From positions 496,001-560,000 of the forward strand of contig NZ_JARKMZ010000028.1 of assembly GCF_029360775.1 (NCBI RefSeq): 64,000 nt of DNA, written 5' to 3'. This document shows, one piece after another, positions 28,630 through 38,600 of the stretch. The DNA is from Daejeonella sp. H1SJ63 (GTDB lineage: Bacteria > Bacteroidota > Bacteroidia > Sphingobacteriales > Sphingobacteriaceae). The translations under genes and the position numbers were made by a program. The notes beneath the pieces are model-generated. The model was not told where the DNA came from. It saw only the letters and a list, made by a program, of their open reading frames with translations, and ran no database searches. The first letter of the stretch is position 1. The number at the start of each line of letters is the position of its first letter.

Positions 28630-30672
28630 ATGAAAAAGATTAATCTAAACCAAACTGAGCTTAATGCAACTGATGAATCTTCAGATTTGGCTGCATTTGA
28701 TGTTAAAAGCATAAAAAGTCTGCTTCATGAAGAGAGTAATTCTCTTGTATCAGATCCTATGAGAAGAAGGAAATTTCTTGGAATGGGTCTTCTTGGATTT
28801 GCAGGACTCACGCTTCCATCTACTTCGCGTTCCGAAGGACAAAATTCGATTGAAAGTTTCGTCAATAATGTCATTGTTTCTCCTGCCGATAAAACAACCA
28901 GTCAGACCGATAGTGTAGAGGAGAAAATTCAATTACTTCAGGAGGCATTGGCTAAGAAAGATTACAGAATAGCCAGAGCAATAACTAATTCTATAAGAAT
29001 ATCTGAAATTCAGGCACAGGCTGAAGAAGAGAATTTTGGAACTCCCCATGTTGGAGCAAATCAATTTGGGACGGTAGATTCACTTCCTGCTGTTTGGAAA
29101 ACATGGGCAAATGGATGGAAGTATTATAAGGTGATCAGTATTGAAGAGAAAATTGGTATTCAGCGTAAAGCAGAACCTGTTGAAGTTCTACTAGGCTTTC
29201 AGTCATCTCAGACAGCCTCCCTGGCACGTGAAATACGCGTTGCTGAGATCAAAGACGGTATACTTACCGAGGTAATCTCACAGGTATTTTCTGAGGTTCG
29301 CAGAGGAACTGAAAAAATATGCAAACTATTATTTCTGGCTGATAACCAGGGTAAGGAAAAACGACAGTATCTTGTTTTTTACGGGAACCCGGATGCGGAA
29401 TTGCCTAACTATCAATCAGACTTGAAAGTTACTGGTGAGGGATATGGTCTTGATATCGAGAATGAGTATTTCACTGCTATTTTATCAAAGCAAACCGGTC
29501 AGCTGGCCCGTATGATTTTAAAGCGTGAGCATGGACTTGAGATCTATTCGGGTGGACAGGGACATGGCGAACCGGCCGGAATAGATTGGGCTCATGATTA
29601 TGTGTCTGACGAAGGTATCCAGAAAATGAGAATTTCACTCTGGGATGAATGTCCTGATTTTGAGGTTGTAAAAGGGCCAATCTGCACTATCATTCGTCGC
29701 TGGGGTTTCCCTTATTCTCCGGTTCATCCATTGTTTTCGCCGGCAAGAATGATTATGGACATTGAATATCGTTTTTATGCAGGCTTGCCATATTTCCACA
29801 AATTTGGTCATATGACTGCAGTTAAACAGTTCTCTCCTGCAGCTTTAAGGGATGATGAATGGGTAATCACCGGTCAGTCGTTTACTGATATGATCTGGAT
29901 GGGACCCGATGAAAAACTGAAGGCAGGACCGGTTCCGGCAGATTTAAGTGAAAAGCTCTGGGGAATTGGATTTTTTAATAAAGATACTAAAGATTCATTC
30001 TTTGGATTTTTTCTTGAACATCATGCCGAAGGACTTGGAGAGGAGTTAGTGCATAATGGAAGCCCTAATTTGCATTATCAGTGGCACGGTCAGATCTGGA
30101 GCCGATATCCGGTTCCAAAGACGATAAAAACGATTCCCAAGGGAGCTGTTCTTCATCAGAAAAATGCGTATGTGACTATTCCATTTACCCTGAAAGATGA
30201 TACTGCAAGGCTGGAAAACCTCCGTCAGGAACTTTTAAATCCCTTATCCCGGTTGGGTTCCGAATTGGCTAAAGGGATTATTGCCAAAGAGAGCCCCCGC
30301 CGTCTGGCCCGGGTTTCTGAAGCTAAGGATAGCCCGATTTCTAAAGCATTGTTATGGGAAGCATTGGGATTGGTAAAAGATCCGCAATTGTACAAAGCTG
30401 ATATCAGCATTGTTGACTTGGGATTAGTTTACGATGTTGCTGTGCGGGGTAGTGTTGTTAAAGTTACGCTTGCAATGCCGCACAGAGGTCGTCCGCTGGG
30501 AGCATATTTTACACATAGCTCAAATGTTGTTCATGCTACGGTTTCAAAGACAATGATGGAAGCATTGTATGCTGTTCCGGGAGTTAAAAAAGTTATTATG
30601 GAGCAAACCTGGTATCCACTATGGAATGTTAATTTCCTGACCGATACCGGCCGTAAAAAGCTTGGACTTTAA
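28630..30672 (+). CDS. Tat-exported protein with C-terminal DUF59/MIP18-like domain (copy 2)
   Basis: A 680-residue paralogue of the preceding gene, 55 bases downstream. The twin-arginine motif is at residues 45-47 (MRRRKFLGMGLLGFAGL), again after a leader of about 44 residues; M44 is an alternative start, but the equal leader length in both copies supports the long form. The body repeats the same landmarks (FYGNPDAELP, GGQGHGEPAG, DWAHDYV, IIRRWGFPYS, EYRFYAGLPYFHKFGH, WHGQIWSRYP). The DUF59-like end (VDLGLVYDVAVRG, VPGVKKVIMEQTWYPLW) again lacks the cysteine (MPHRGRP). It is followed by a terminator-like hairpin at 30696. Function is unknown; a lyase or hydrolase acting on a sugar-acid polymer is conceivable. 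Confidence 0.75.
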   Translation: MKKINLNQTELNATDESSDLAAFDVKSIKSLLHEESNSLVSDPMRRRKFLGMGLLGFAGLTLPSTSRSEGQNSIESFVNNVIVSPADKTTSQTDSVEEKIQLLQEALAKKDYRIARAITNSIRISEIQAQAEEENFGTPHVGANQFGTVDSLPAVWKTWANGWKYYKVISIEEKIGIQRKAEPVEVLLGFQSSQTASLAREIRVAEIKDGILTEVISQVFSEVRRGTEKICKLLFLADNQGKEKRQYLVFYGNPDAELPNYQSDLKVTGEGYGLDIENEYFTAILSKQTGQLARMILKREHGLEIYSGGQGHGEPAGIDWAHDYVSDEGIQKMRISLWDECPDFEVVKGPICTIIRRWGFPYSPVHPLFSPARMIMDIEYRFYAGLPYFHKFGHMTAVKQFSPAALRDDEWVITGQSFTDMIWMGPDEKLKAGPVPADLSEKLWGIGFFNKDTKDSFFGFFLEHHAEGLGEELVHNGSPNLHYQWHGQIWSRYPVPKTIKTIPKGAVLHQKNAYVTIPFTLKDDTARLENLRQELLNPLSRLGSELAKGIIAKESPRRLARVSEAKDSPISKALLWEALGLVKDPQLYKADISIVDLGLVYDVAVRGSVVKVTLAMPHRGRPLGAYFTHSSNVVHATVSKTMMEALYAVPGVKKVIMEQTWYPLWNVNFLTDTGRKKLGL

Positions 30673-30695
30673 TTTGAATATTAACCTGTATAATT

Positions 30696-30724
30696 AGCCA
30701 GCCCCTGGTGGGCGGCTCTTTTTT
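30696..30724 (+). terminator. Intrinsic terminator after the DUF59 pair
   Basis: AGCCAGCCC / GGGCGGCT pairs with one bulged A around CTGGT and is followed by CTTTTTT. It lies between the DUF59-type gene and the MFS transporter. Confidence 0.75.
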
Positions 30725-30796
30725 AATTTAAGACCAACATTTTCTGCCAATTAAATTATCACCGACTTTTTAATTAAATCATCAAAAACTGTAAAC

Positions 30797-32104
30797 ATGC
30801 CTGGCCGAAAGATAAAAAATTACCGCTGGATCATTTTAACCTTACTGGTTTCGGCTACAACACTCAATTATCTCGACAGACAAATACTCGGGCTCTTAAA
30901 ACCTACTCTCGAACTTGAATTTTCGTGGTCTGAGACTGATTTTGCTTTTCTCGTAATGGCATTTACAGGAGCTTATGCTCTGGGATTGATCTCATGGGGT
31001 TGGTTTATCGATCGCATCGGGACAAAGCCAGGATACATTATTTCTGTGGCATCATGGAGTATTATGGGTATGATGCATGCTGTGGCACGTTCAGTTCCCG
31101 GGTTCGGACTGGCAAGGATTGGATTGGGGTTGACAGAATCGGGTAATGTACCGGCCGGAATGAAAACTATTGCAGAATGGTTTCCACGTAAAGAAAGGGC
31201 ATTGGCAACGGGTTTATTTAATGCCGGAACAAGTGTCGGAATTATTCTGGCGCTAATCATTGTACCATGGATTTTGAGCTATTATGGATGGCATGAAGTT
31301 TTTATCATCACAGGTTCATTAGGTTTTTTATGGCTCCTGATCTGGATTTATGTCTACGATGTTCCGTCTAAGCATAAACGATTAAGTGAAGAGGAATATA
31401 ATTATATTCATGAAGGGCAGAAATTGGACTATGACACAGAGGAGGAAGTGGCTAAAATAAAATGGATCAAGCTATTTACTTATCCTCAGACATGGGCATT
31501 TATTACCGGTAAGATTTTACTCGACCCGATTTACTGGTTCTTTATGTTCTGGCTGCCATCCTATTTTGCATCTACATTTAAGCTAAATATGTCAAATTTA
31601 AGTCCTGAGCTAATGATAATATATACGATGACCATTGCCGGAAGTGTTGGAGGGGGCTATTTTTCTTCATGGCTAATTCAAAGGGGTTGGCCAACATTAA
31701 AAGCAAGAAAAACAGCACTTTTAATTTTTGCAATACTGGAATTAACTGTACTTTCAGCTCAGTATGCTACAAATGCCTGGATGGTGGTTGGAATATTAAG
31801 CTTTACCCTTGCCATTCATCAGGCGTGGAGCACTAATATTTTTACCCTGGTAGTTGATTTATTCCCTAAACAGGCAGTAAGTTCTGTTACCGGAATCGGA
31901 GCTATGTCGGGTGCGGTAGGAGGTATGTTGTTCCCTTTATTTGTTGGATATATACTGGATAGTTATAAAGCAGCAGGAAATTTGATTGGCGGATATAATT
32001 TATTGTTTATAATTTGTGGTCTTACATACCTTACGGCATGGTTGATCATACATTTACTGACAAGAAGGTCAAATACTGTACCTCTCGAAGAATTAGCTGA
32101 TTAA
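30797..32104 (+). CDS. MFS transporter, hexuronate/sugar-acid (ACS, ExuT-like) family
   Basis: A 435-residue inner-membrane carrier with twelve predicted helices. The start NYRWIILTLLVSATTLNYLDRQILGLL and the loop GWFIDRIGTKPGY, then ARIGLGLTESGNVPAGMKTIAEWFPRKERA (read as adjacent short pieces), are typical of the anion:cation symporter branch that carries hexuronates, glucarate and other sugar acids. This suggests that the product of the DUF59-type enzymes is an acidic sugar or small organic anion. It heads a group with SDR, RidA and creatininase-type genes. The specific anion cannot be assigned. Confidence 0.9.
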   Translation: MPGRKIKNYRWIILTLLVSATTLNYLDRQILGLLKPTLELEFSWSETDFAFLVMAFTGAYALGLISWGWFIDRIGTKPGYIISVASWSIMGMMHAVARSVPGFGLARIGLGLTESGNVPAGMKTIAEWFPRKERALATGLFNAGTSVGIILALIIVPWILSYYGWHEVFIITGSLGFLWLLIWIYVYDVPSKHKRLSEEEYNYIHEGQKLDYDTEEEVAKIKWIKLFTYPQTWAFITGKILLDPIYWFFMFWLPSYFASTFKLNMSNLSPELMIIYTMTIAGSVGGGYFSSWLIQRGWPTLKARKTALLIFAILELTVLSAQYATNAWMVVGILSFTLAIHQAWSTNIFTLVVDLFPKQAVSSVTGIGAMSGAVGGMLFPLFVGYILDSYKAAGNLIGGYNLLFIICGLTYLTAWLIIHLLTRRSNTVPLEELAD

Positions 32105-32144
32105 GAGAAATTTAGAATTAATACACGAATAACTTTATGAAACC

Positions 32145-32218
32145 ATCATGATTTTGCCAAAACCCGCAGGGGTATGATTATTAAATCATGATCGCCCTGC
32201 CTGCGGCAAGCAGGCAGG
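32145..32218. repeat. Composite palindromic element between MFS and SDR
   Basis: Two nested inverted repeats: ATCATGATTT (32145-32154) with AAATCATGAT (32183-32192), and CCTGCCTGC (32196-32204) with GCAGGCAGG (32210-32218) around GGCAA. The second resembles REP-type extragenic palindromes. It sits inside the gap of an apparent operon and may be a small mobile or structural element. Confidence 0.6.
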
Positions 32219-32251
32219 TTCATCGACTTTAAAAAACAAAAAAATAAACTG

Positions 32252-32998
32252 ATGAAAATTGAATTTAAAGAACAAGTGGGGATTATTACCGGTGCCGCTT
32301 CAGGGCTGGGACTTGCAATAGCAGTTAAATTATCAGCTAAAGGTGTTAAACTTGCCCTGCTCGATAAAGATAAAACAGGGCTGGAAAAGGCAAAGACTTT
32401 AATAGCTGGCGAATGTGAAATATTTCCATTGGATATCACCAGTGAGCATGAAGTAGCTTCCGCAATTGAGCAGGTTGGTAAGCAATATGGCCGCATTGAT
32501 ATTTTGGTGAATTGTGCAGGTGTAGCTGGCAAAACCAATATTTTGAGTCATGAAGTCGATGCTGATAATATGAAATTTGTATTTGATGTGAATTTTATGG
32601 GTTCCTTCTATACTTCCAAATATGTACTTCCTGTAATGTTAAAAAATAATTATGGCCGTATACTTCACATAGCTTCAATATCCGGAAAAGAAGGGAATGC
32701 CGGAATGCTGGCATATTCAGCCTCTAAGTCTGCTGTAATTGGAATGACTAAAGTTCAGGGTAAGGAGTATGCTGAAAAAGGAATTACAGTGAATGCATTG
32801 GCTCCGGCAGTTATCAGAACAGCTATGGTTGAAGCACTTCCGGTAGAACAGGTTAAATACATGACTGACAAGATACCTATGAAACGATGCGGAACCCTCG
32901 AAGAGGCTGCTGATACTGCAGCCTTTATTGTAAGTCCGGAAGCAAGTTTTTCAACAGCATTTACATTCGACCTGTCAGGCGGAAGGGCTACTTATTAA
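32252..32998 (+). CDS. SDR-family NAD(P)-dependent oxidoreductase
   Basis: A 248-residue classical short-chain dehydrogenase. The nucleotide-binding loop is TGAASGLG (about 12-19), the NAG-type motif is NCAG, and the catalytic Ser-Tyr-Lys set is visible as IASISG and YSASK. After the active site comes VNALAPAVIRTAM and the C-terminal FDLSGGRATY. It probably oxidises or reduces a hydroxyl/keto acid in the cytoplasm after uptake by the MFS carrier upstream. RidA begins 21 bases downstream, indicating one transcript. Cofactor preference is uncertain, though the Asp in LALLDKDK at the end of strand 2 favours NAD. Confidence 0.92.
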   Translation: MKIEFKEQVGIITGAASGLGLAIAVKLSAKGVKLALLDKDKTGLEKAKTLIAGECEIFPLDITSEHEVASAIEQVGKQYGRIDILVNCAGVAGKTNILSHEVDADNMKFVFDVNFMGSFYTSKYVLPVMLKNNYGRILHIASISGKEGNAGMLAYSASKSAVIGMTKVQGKEYAEKGITVNALAPAVIRTAMVEALPVEQVKYMTDKIPMKRCGTLEEAADTAAFIVSPEASFSTAFTFDLSGGRATY

Positions 32999-33019
32999 TA
33001 ATCAAATAAGGAAACAAGA

Positions 33020-33415
33020 ATGGCAAGGAGACAAATTTTTCATCCTGAACAAAAAGACAAGGATTTTGTAATTGGTGCATATTCAGATGCAATTGAGGTT
33101 GACGGTACAGTTTATTTAAGTGGTCAGGGACCAGTTGATTTTGCAACCGGAACTTTTGTAAGGGGAACTATTGAAGAAGAAACACTTCAAACACTGCACA
33201 ATATAAAATGCCTTATCGAAGCCGCAGGCGGTACATTGGATGATATCGTTAAATGTTCTGTTCACCTTGCAGATATTAAAGACTGGGACAGATATAATAA
33301 AGTTTATTCAGAGTTTTTTACCGGAGTTCGTCCTGCCCGAATTACAGTTCAATCGGGATTGGGGTTTGGTATCAAAATTGAACTTGATGCAATTGCAGTA
33401 CTTCAGAAAAAATAA
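33020..33415 (+). CDS. RidA-family enamine/imine deaminase (short form)
   Basis: A 131-residue cytoplasmic RidA protein of standard length. Key features are VYLSGQGPVD, the helix QTLHNIKCLIEAAGG, DIVKCSVHLADIKDW, and RPARITVQSGLG with the Arg that binds the substrate carboxylate, followed by KIELDAIAVL carrying the acidic residue. It hydrolyses imines or enamines arising from amino-acid or amino-sugar metabolism. It differs from the longer 157/164-residue RidA pair elsewhere in the window. It lies between the SDR and the creatininase gene, with 21 and 72 bases of spacing. Confidence 0.93.
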   Translation: MARRQIFHPEQKDKDFVIGAYSDAIEVDGTVYLSGQGPVDFATGTFVRGTIEEETLQTLHNIKCLIEAAGGTLDDIVKCSVHLADIKDWDRYNKVYSEFFTGVRPARITVQSGLGFGIKIELDAIAVLQKK

Positions 33416-33424
33416 TAAAAGCCT

Positions 33425-33459
33425 ACCGGATATTCGGGAATAGAATCTGAATATCCGGT
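33425..33459 (+). terminator. Hairpin between RidA and creatininase gene
   Basis: Perfect 11-bp stem ACCGGATATTC / GAATATCCGGT with a 13-base loop. No strong T-run follows, so it may be an intra-operon structure and not a full terminator. Confidence 0.5.
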
Positions 33460-33487
33460 TAAATTATCAACCGCATTAAATAAAGAC

Positions 33488-34264
33488 ATGTTCTGGGATC
33501 AACTTTCATCAAAGCAAATTCAGGCACTGGATAAGAATATCCCGGTCTTGCTTAATATCGCAGCAGTTGAGCAGCATGGAGCACATTTACCTGTGGCTAC
33601 CGATCGTATGATCGGGGAGTATTTTTCAGGTTTGCTGAATAAAGAACTGGAAGATAAGGTTTTGATCCTTCCAATTGCTGCCATAGGTTGTTCTGACCAT
33701 CATATGGGATTTAGTGGTACTTTGAGTTTGAGTCACAATACTTTTGCTGCACTTGTAAAAGATATTATTCAGTCTGTTTTGCACCATGGATTTTACAATA
33801 TTATTTTATTGAATAGTCATGGCGGGAATCAGGGTATAATGCAGGTAATAGTAGAGCAGCTTGGTTTTGCAAATCCTAATGCACATATTGTTGGAGCAAC
33901 CTGGTGGACAATTGCTAAAGAAGAACTTTTGAAAATTACAGAAACCGGCTTTGGTGGTACCGGACATGCCTGTGAGTTTGAAACCTCTCTGATGAAAGTA
34001 ATCGCACCTCAATTGATTCACGATGACCTGATACAAATGGGAGCAAATGTTTCTGCTTTTCCGCAATCAGATGGGGATATGCTGTTTGGAAGTAAAGTTT
34101 CATTTTATCGTACCATGAAAGAAATGACTCCAAATGGCGTTTTCGGGAACCCTGTTCAGTCTTCTGCAGAAAAAGGTATCCTAATAGGTAAGGCAGTGAT
34201 AAAGGCCTTAAAACAGCTCGTATTGGATATGTATCATCTGAGCGACAGACAGTATATTAAATAG
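33488..34264 (+). CDS. Creatininase-family amidohydrolase
   Basis: A 258-residue member of the creatininase fold. Metal ligands are visible as E and H in VEQHGAHLP, D in ATDRM, H in NSHGGN and E in HACEFETS. The family includes creatinine amidohydrolase, MftE and 3-dehydro-scyllo-inosose hydrolase, all opening or cutting amide or C-C bonds with two divalent metals. Creatinine is an unlikely substrate in this sugar-acid context; ring opening or hydrolysis of a keto-sugar or lactam is more plausible. No signal peptide, so it acts in the cytoplasm. It is the last gene of the plus-strand block. Confidence 0.9.
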   Translation: MFWDQLSSKQIQALDKNIPVLLNIAAVEQHGAHLPVATDRMIGEYFSGLLNKELEDKVLILPIAAIGCSDHHMGFSGTLSLSHNTFAALVKDIIQSVLHHGFYNIILLNSHGGNQGIMQVIVEQLGFANPNAHIVGATWWTIAKEELLKITETGFGGTGHACEFETSLMKVIAPQLIHDDLIQMGANVSAFPQSDGDMLFGSKVSFYRTMKEMTPNGVFGNPVQSSAEKGILIGKAVIKALKQLVLDMYHLSDRQYIK

Positions 34265-34410
34265 GATTCATCTGTCTATTATTAATATTTTCGTTTGCCA
34301 GATGGAACCTTTGATGTTTGAAATAATCATTGCCCTGTGTGCTTAATGATTATTTTAAACATATCGGATTGATTTAACATCATTAAACTGAGGCCTTAAA
34401 TCATTTTTTA

Positions 34411-34451
34411 TGACAAGTCCTAAAATAGTCAACCTATTTTAGGACTTGTCA
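34411..34451. terminator. Long perfect hairpin between convergent genes
   Basis: An 18-bp perfect stem (34411-34428 with 34434-34451) and a 5-base loop TCAAC, placed between the converging creatininase and membrane-fusion genes. It has no good T-run on either strand. It could still terminate both or protect 3' ends. Confidence 0.65.
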
Positions 34452-34465
34452 AATAAGAAATATTT

Positions 34466-35599
34466 TTATTCCTCTGATTTATTTTTCAATGTCATAAGGA
34501 GTGTATATGCACCCTTAATTACTATTTCACGATTTGTAAATTTTTCGCTGTTTGTAATCTCGATAAACTTATTTTCTTTTACACCTGTTCCGACCTGAAG
34601 CATTTCAAATTCTTTATCAGATTTTTTAACAAACACATAATCTTTCCCTTCAAAATTAACAATTGCTTCTTCTGCAATTGCAAGTGTATTATGGCTCATG
34701 AGCTCGATCTCAGCATTCATATACATCCCAGGTTTTAAACTTTTATCCGGGTTCTCGAAATGACAATGAACCTCAGCTATTCTTTCAGGTGAAAGATCAT
34801 TGCTGATCAGACTGATTTCTCCGCTATATTTCTTCTCCTCATTGCTATTGGAATACGCGATAAGTTTTTGTCCAATAGACAGTTTATTCAAATCTTTTTC
34901 AAAAACCTTAAGATTTAAATGTATGGTTGATGGATCAATGATCTCAAACAAAACATCTGTAGGACTTACATACTTACCTATATTAACGTTTACCTTAGAA
35001 ACAAAACCATTGATAGGAGATTGAATAGAAACTGTTCTTGTGATGTTGCTTTCAGAAACTGAATTTGGATTAATGTTTATCATTTTAAGTTTCTGTTCAA
35101 GAGAACTAAGCATAATCTTAAGGGTATTATACTCCATTTGAGTTTGCTGATATACTTTATCACTGCTTGCTTTACTTGCATTTAGCTCTTTCTGACGATC
35201 AAGTTCTGATTTGCTGTAAGCAAGCTTTGATTTAGTGGTCAGATAATCTTCCTGCATTTGAATGTATTGCTGATCCTCGATCATAGCAATTGTCTCATTC
35301 TTTCTGATTGGCATACCGGGCAGTAATTTGGTCGATTTAAGATAACCACCCATAGGAATACTTACCGATACAATGTTTTGGGGTGGAACGTCGATACTTC
35401 CATTGACTTTTATAACTGATGAAATAGCTTTTTGCTCAAGTTTTGAAACACTGATTTCAGTTGACTTTAATTGCGTATCACTCAGGGTAACGATACTTTC
35501 GGTTTCCTGAGCGGGGGCTTCTGCAGTTACTTCAGTGCTGTTTTTACTACCACAAGATGTGATTATAAACAGGCTTAGTATGATGAATATATTTTTCAT
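34466..35599 (-). CDS. RND efflux periplasmic adaptor (membrane fusion protein, CusB/CzcB-like)
   Basis: A 377-residue lipoprotein (lipobox ITSC, Cys about 16). The order is beta-barrel start, lipoyl half (VSIPMGGYLKSTKLLPGMPI), alpha-helical hairpin (about 110-170, QMQEDYLTTKSKLAYSKSE), second lipoyl half (SPINGFVSKVNVNIGKYV) and membrane-proximal barrel. It joins the RND pump to the outer-membrane channel. The gene lies 85 bases downstream of the pump on the same strand. No metal-binding His/Met cluster of the classic CusB type is evident, so the exported ion is not specified by this subunit. Confidence 0.92.
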   Translation of the reverse strand: MKNIFIILSLFIITSCGSKNSTEVTAEAPAQETESIVTLSDTQLKSTEISVSKLEQKAISSVIKVNGSIDVPPQNIVSVSIPMGGYLKSTKLLPGMPIRKNETIAMIEDQQYIQMQEDYLTTKSKLAYSKSELDRQKELNASKASSDKVYQQTQMEYNTLKIMLSSLEQKLKMININPNSVSESNITRTVSIQSPINGFVSKVNVNIGKYVSPTDVLFEIIDPSTIHLNLKVFEKDLNKLSIGQKLIAYSNSNEEKKYSGEISLISNDLSPERIAEVHCHFENPDKSLKPGMYMNAEIELMSHNTLAIAEEAIVNFEGKDYVFVKKSDKEFEMLQVGTGVKENKFIEITNSEKFTNREIVIKGAYTLLMTLKNKSEE

Positions 35600-35684
35600 T
35601 ATTATTTAATTTGATTTTTAGCGGCTATGATGCCTGCATATGCTTATGCAGGTTTCATTTTCTTTTATTTGATATTGGTCAGAA

Positions 35685-38600
35685 TTATTTTTTAGAACTC
35701 AGGAAATTTAAATTGATAATGCTTTCATTCAGATTTTTGATCAGATCAAGATAATTACTTTGTATGATCACTGCCTGATTGTTAAGTAATACCCAGTCGA
35801 GATAATTGATCTCGCCGTTGATGAATTGTTTGTTTGCAGTTTCACGGATGAGTTTCGATTCGGTTAATGAGTTTTTTTCAAAATAATCAGCTGATTGTGA
35901 ATAGTTTTCAAACTGCGACATAGATGCGGTATATTGAGTCTCAAGATTTAAAACCTGATTCTGATAGGCATTTTCTGCAATTGACTCTGATAGTTTTGAT
36001 GCATTAACCCTTGCCTTTTGTGCACCTGTAAACAGTGGTATTCCAATCCCAAAACTGGCAGCACCAAATCTTTTGTCTGACGAATAGTAAATGTTATCGG
36101 CACCGGTTCCTTTAATACTCGTATTAAAATAGCCTAAACTTAAATCTGGAAGCATTTTTGATTTCTCTAAACGGGTATTTGCTGCAGCAATTTCTTTTTG
36201 TTGAACTGAAATCCTCGACAGGGGATGCTCTGTAATCACTGCAGATTTATCGGGCTGCATTAATTCCATCTTCTTCTTCTCTGAATAGGGCTCTATATCA
36301 CTTGTAGTATTAAGAAGAAGTCTGAATTGCAATTTTGCCAGTTTGATTTCTTCCTGTAAAGCTTTTAATTGTAAATAGATCGCACTTTTTTGGGTTTGAG
36401 CGGTTGCTTTTTCCAGGGTGTTGCTTTCTCCCGCTTTAAACCGGATCAGAGCCTTATTCAGGAATTCTGTATAAATACTGTCAGTTTCAGTTAACAGCTT
36501 TTCCTTTTCCCTTAAGATTAGTATGGCGCTGAATATCTGAGAAACAGCTTTTTTAATTTCTGCTTCTTTTAGTGAAACACTTAAAACAGCCGACTTATAT
36601 TCCTCATTCAGAAGTTTTTTCTGATTTGAGTAAACGGTTGGAAAGCTGAATGCCTGACTTATACCGAACCGGCTGTCGTTGTAGTTACTGTTGATCTGAC
36701 CATATTCTGTACTTAAACTTGCATGCGGAATGTTTGCCGATGATCGTATAAGTGCCTGCTGATAATCTGATCTGAGTTTTTCATTTTTTATACTAAGATT
36801 ATTCTTTAAAGCTGTGTCGATAGCAGCCTCAAGACTGATGCCATCCTGTGCATGAGCATTTACAGAACCCGCAAAAAACAGGGCCAGGATGATTGATGTT
36901 GTCTTTACAGGGATCTTTATTTTAACTGTGCTTTCAAAAATTATGTACAGAATAGGTAAAACAAACAAAGTCAGTAAAGTAGCAATCATAAGCCCTCCGA
37001 TCACAACAGTTGCCAGTGGTTTCTGAACTTCTGCACCTGCACCATTACTCAGCGCCATAGGAAGGAAGCCTAATGATGCCACAAAAGCAGTCATCATTAC
37101 CGGTCTTAAACGAACTTTTGTACCCATAATCACAATTCTGTTCAGATCTTTCATTCCTGATTCTTTTAAGCGGTTGAATTCTGCGATCAATACGATGCCG
37201 TTCAGTACGGCAACACCAAACAAAGCAATAAAACCAACTCCGGCACTGATACTGAAAGGCATTCCTCTGAGTGCCAGCAAATAAATGCCTCCAATTGCCG
37301 ACAATGGAATAGCAGTATAGATCAGCAAACCATGTTTTATTGAATTAAATGCAAAGAACAGCAGAATAAATATCAGTAGTAATGAAACCGGAACCGCGAT
37401 CATCAGTCTTTGTTTAGCAGCATTCAGATTCTCGAATGCACCTCCATAGGTGATATAATAACCTGTCGGTAATTTAACTTTTTGTTCAACCTTTGTCTGT
37501 AATTCATTAACAATACTCTGAACATCACGTCCCCTGACGTTGAAACCAACTACAATCCTGCGTTTGGCATCTTCACGCTGAATCTGATTTGGTCCATTCT
37601 TAATATCCACGCCGGCCAGTTGGTATAGTGGTACTGAGGTACCCTGAGGAGTAGGTATCAGAAGGTTTTTAACATCCTCAAGATCTTTTCTTTGATCCAT
37701 ATCCAGTCTTACTGCCAGGTCAAAACGCTTTTCCCCCTCAAATACCAGTCCTGAACTCTGGCCTGCAAATGCTGTATTGATTACTCTGTTTATATCAGCT
37801 ATGTTTAAATTGTATTGAGCAATAGCAGCCCGGTTATAGCTAATTACAATCTGAGGCATACCTGTTACAGGTTCAACAAACAAATCCTGACTTCCCTGCA
37901 CTCCATTAACTATATGGCCAAGCTTATCTGCATAAAGTGCAAGCGTATCAAGATCTTCTCCGAAGATTTTTAAAACCACATCCTGCCTTGCACCTGTCAT
38001 CAGTTCATTAAAACGCATTTGAACCGGGAACTGAAAACCAGTGGTAATGCCGGGTACAGCCTCTAAAGCCTTACCCATTTTTTCTGCCAGTTCATTAAAG
38101 TTTGATGCAGAAGTCCATTCTTCTTTATCCTTGAGTATTACCATCAGGTCACTTGCTTCCATCGGCATAGGGTCTGTTGGGACCTCACCGCTTCCGATTT
38201 TGGTAACAACTTTCTCTACTTCCGGGAATTTAGTTTTCAGGATATGTGCAGCTTTTGTGGTGCTTTCGATGGTTGTGTTAAGATTACTTCCGGTTAATAC
38301 CCGCGTATCAATTGCAAAGTCGCCCTCTTCCAATGCCGGAATAAATTCACCACCCATATTGGAAAGGATAATAATAGCTGCTATAAACATACTTACCACT
38401 GTGCCAATTACTAGTTTTGGGAAACGTAATATTTTTGTCAGGGCATGCTGATAAAAATATTCAACCTTATACATGATCCTGTCTGAAAAATTAGGTTCAT
38501 GATGAATCTTTTTACTCAGAAACCAGGAACTCATCATTGGAATATAGGTGAGAGATAATACAAAAGCACCCAGTAAAGCGAAGGCAACCGTTTGAGCCAT

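Noticed and set aside
26541-30672. Iron-sulfur assembly factor (SufT/PaaD) call
   Set aside because: The family Cys is missing and the proteins are Tat-exported with a large unrelated body.
32146-32538. 130-residue minus-strand ORF over the palindrome and SDR start
   Set aside because: It is mostly antisense to the SDR gene and has no supporting motif.
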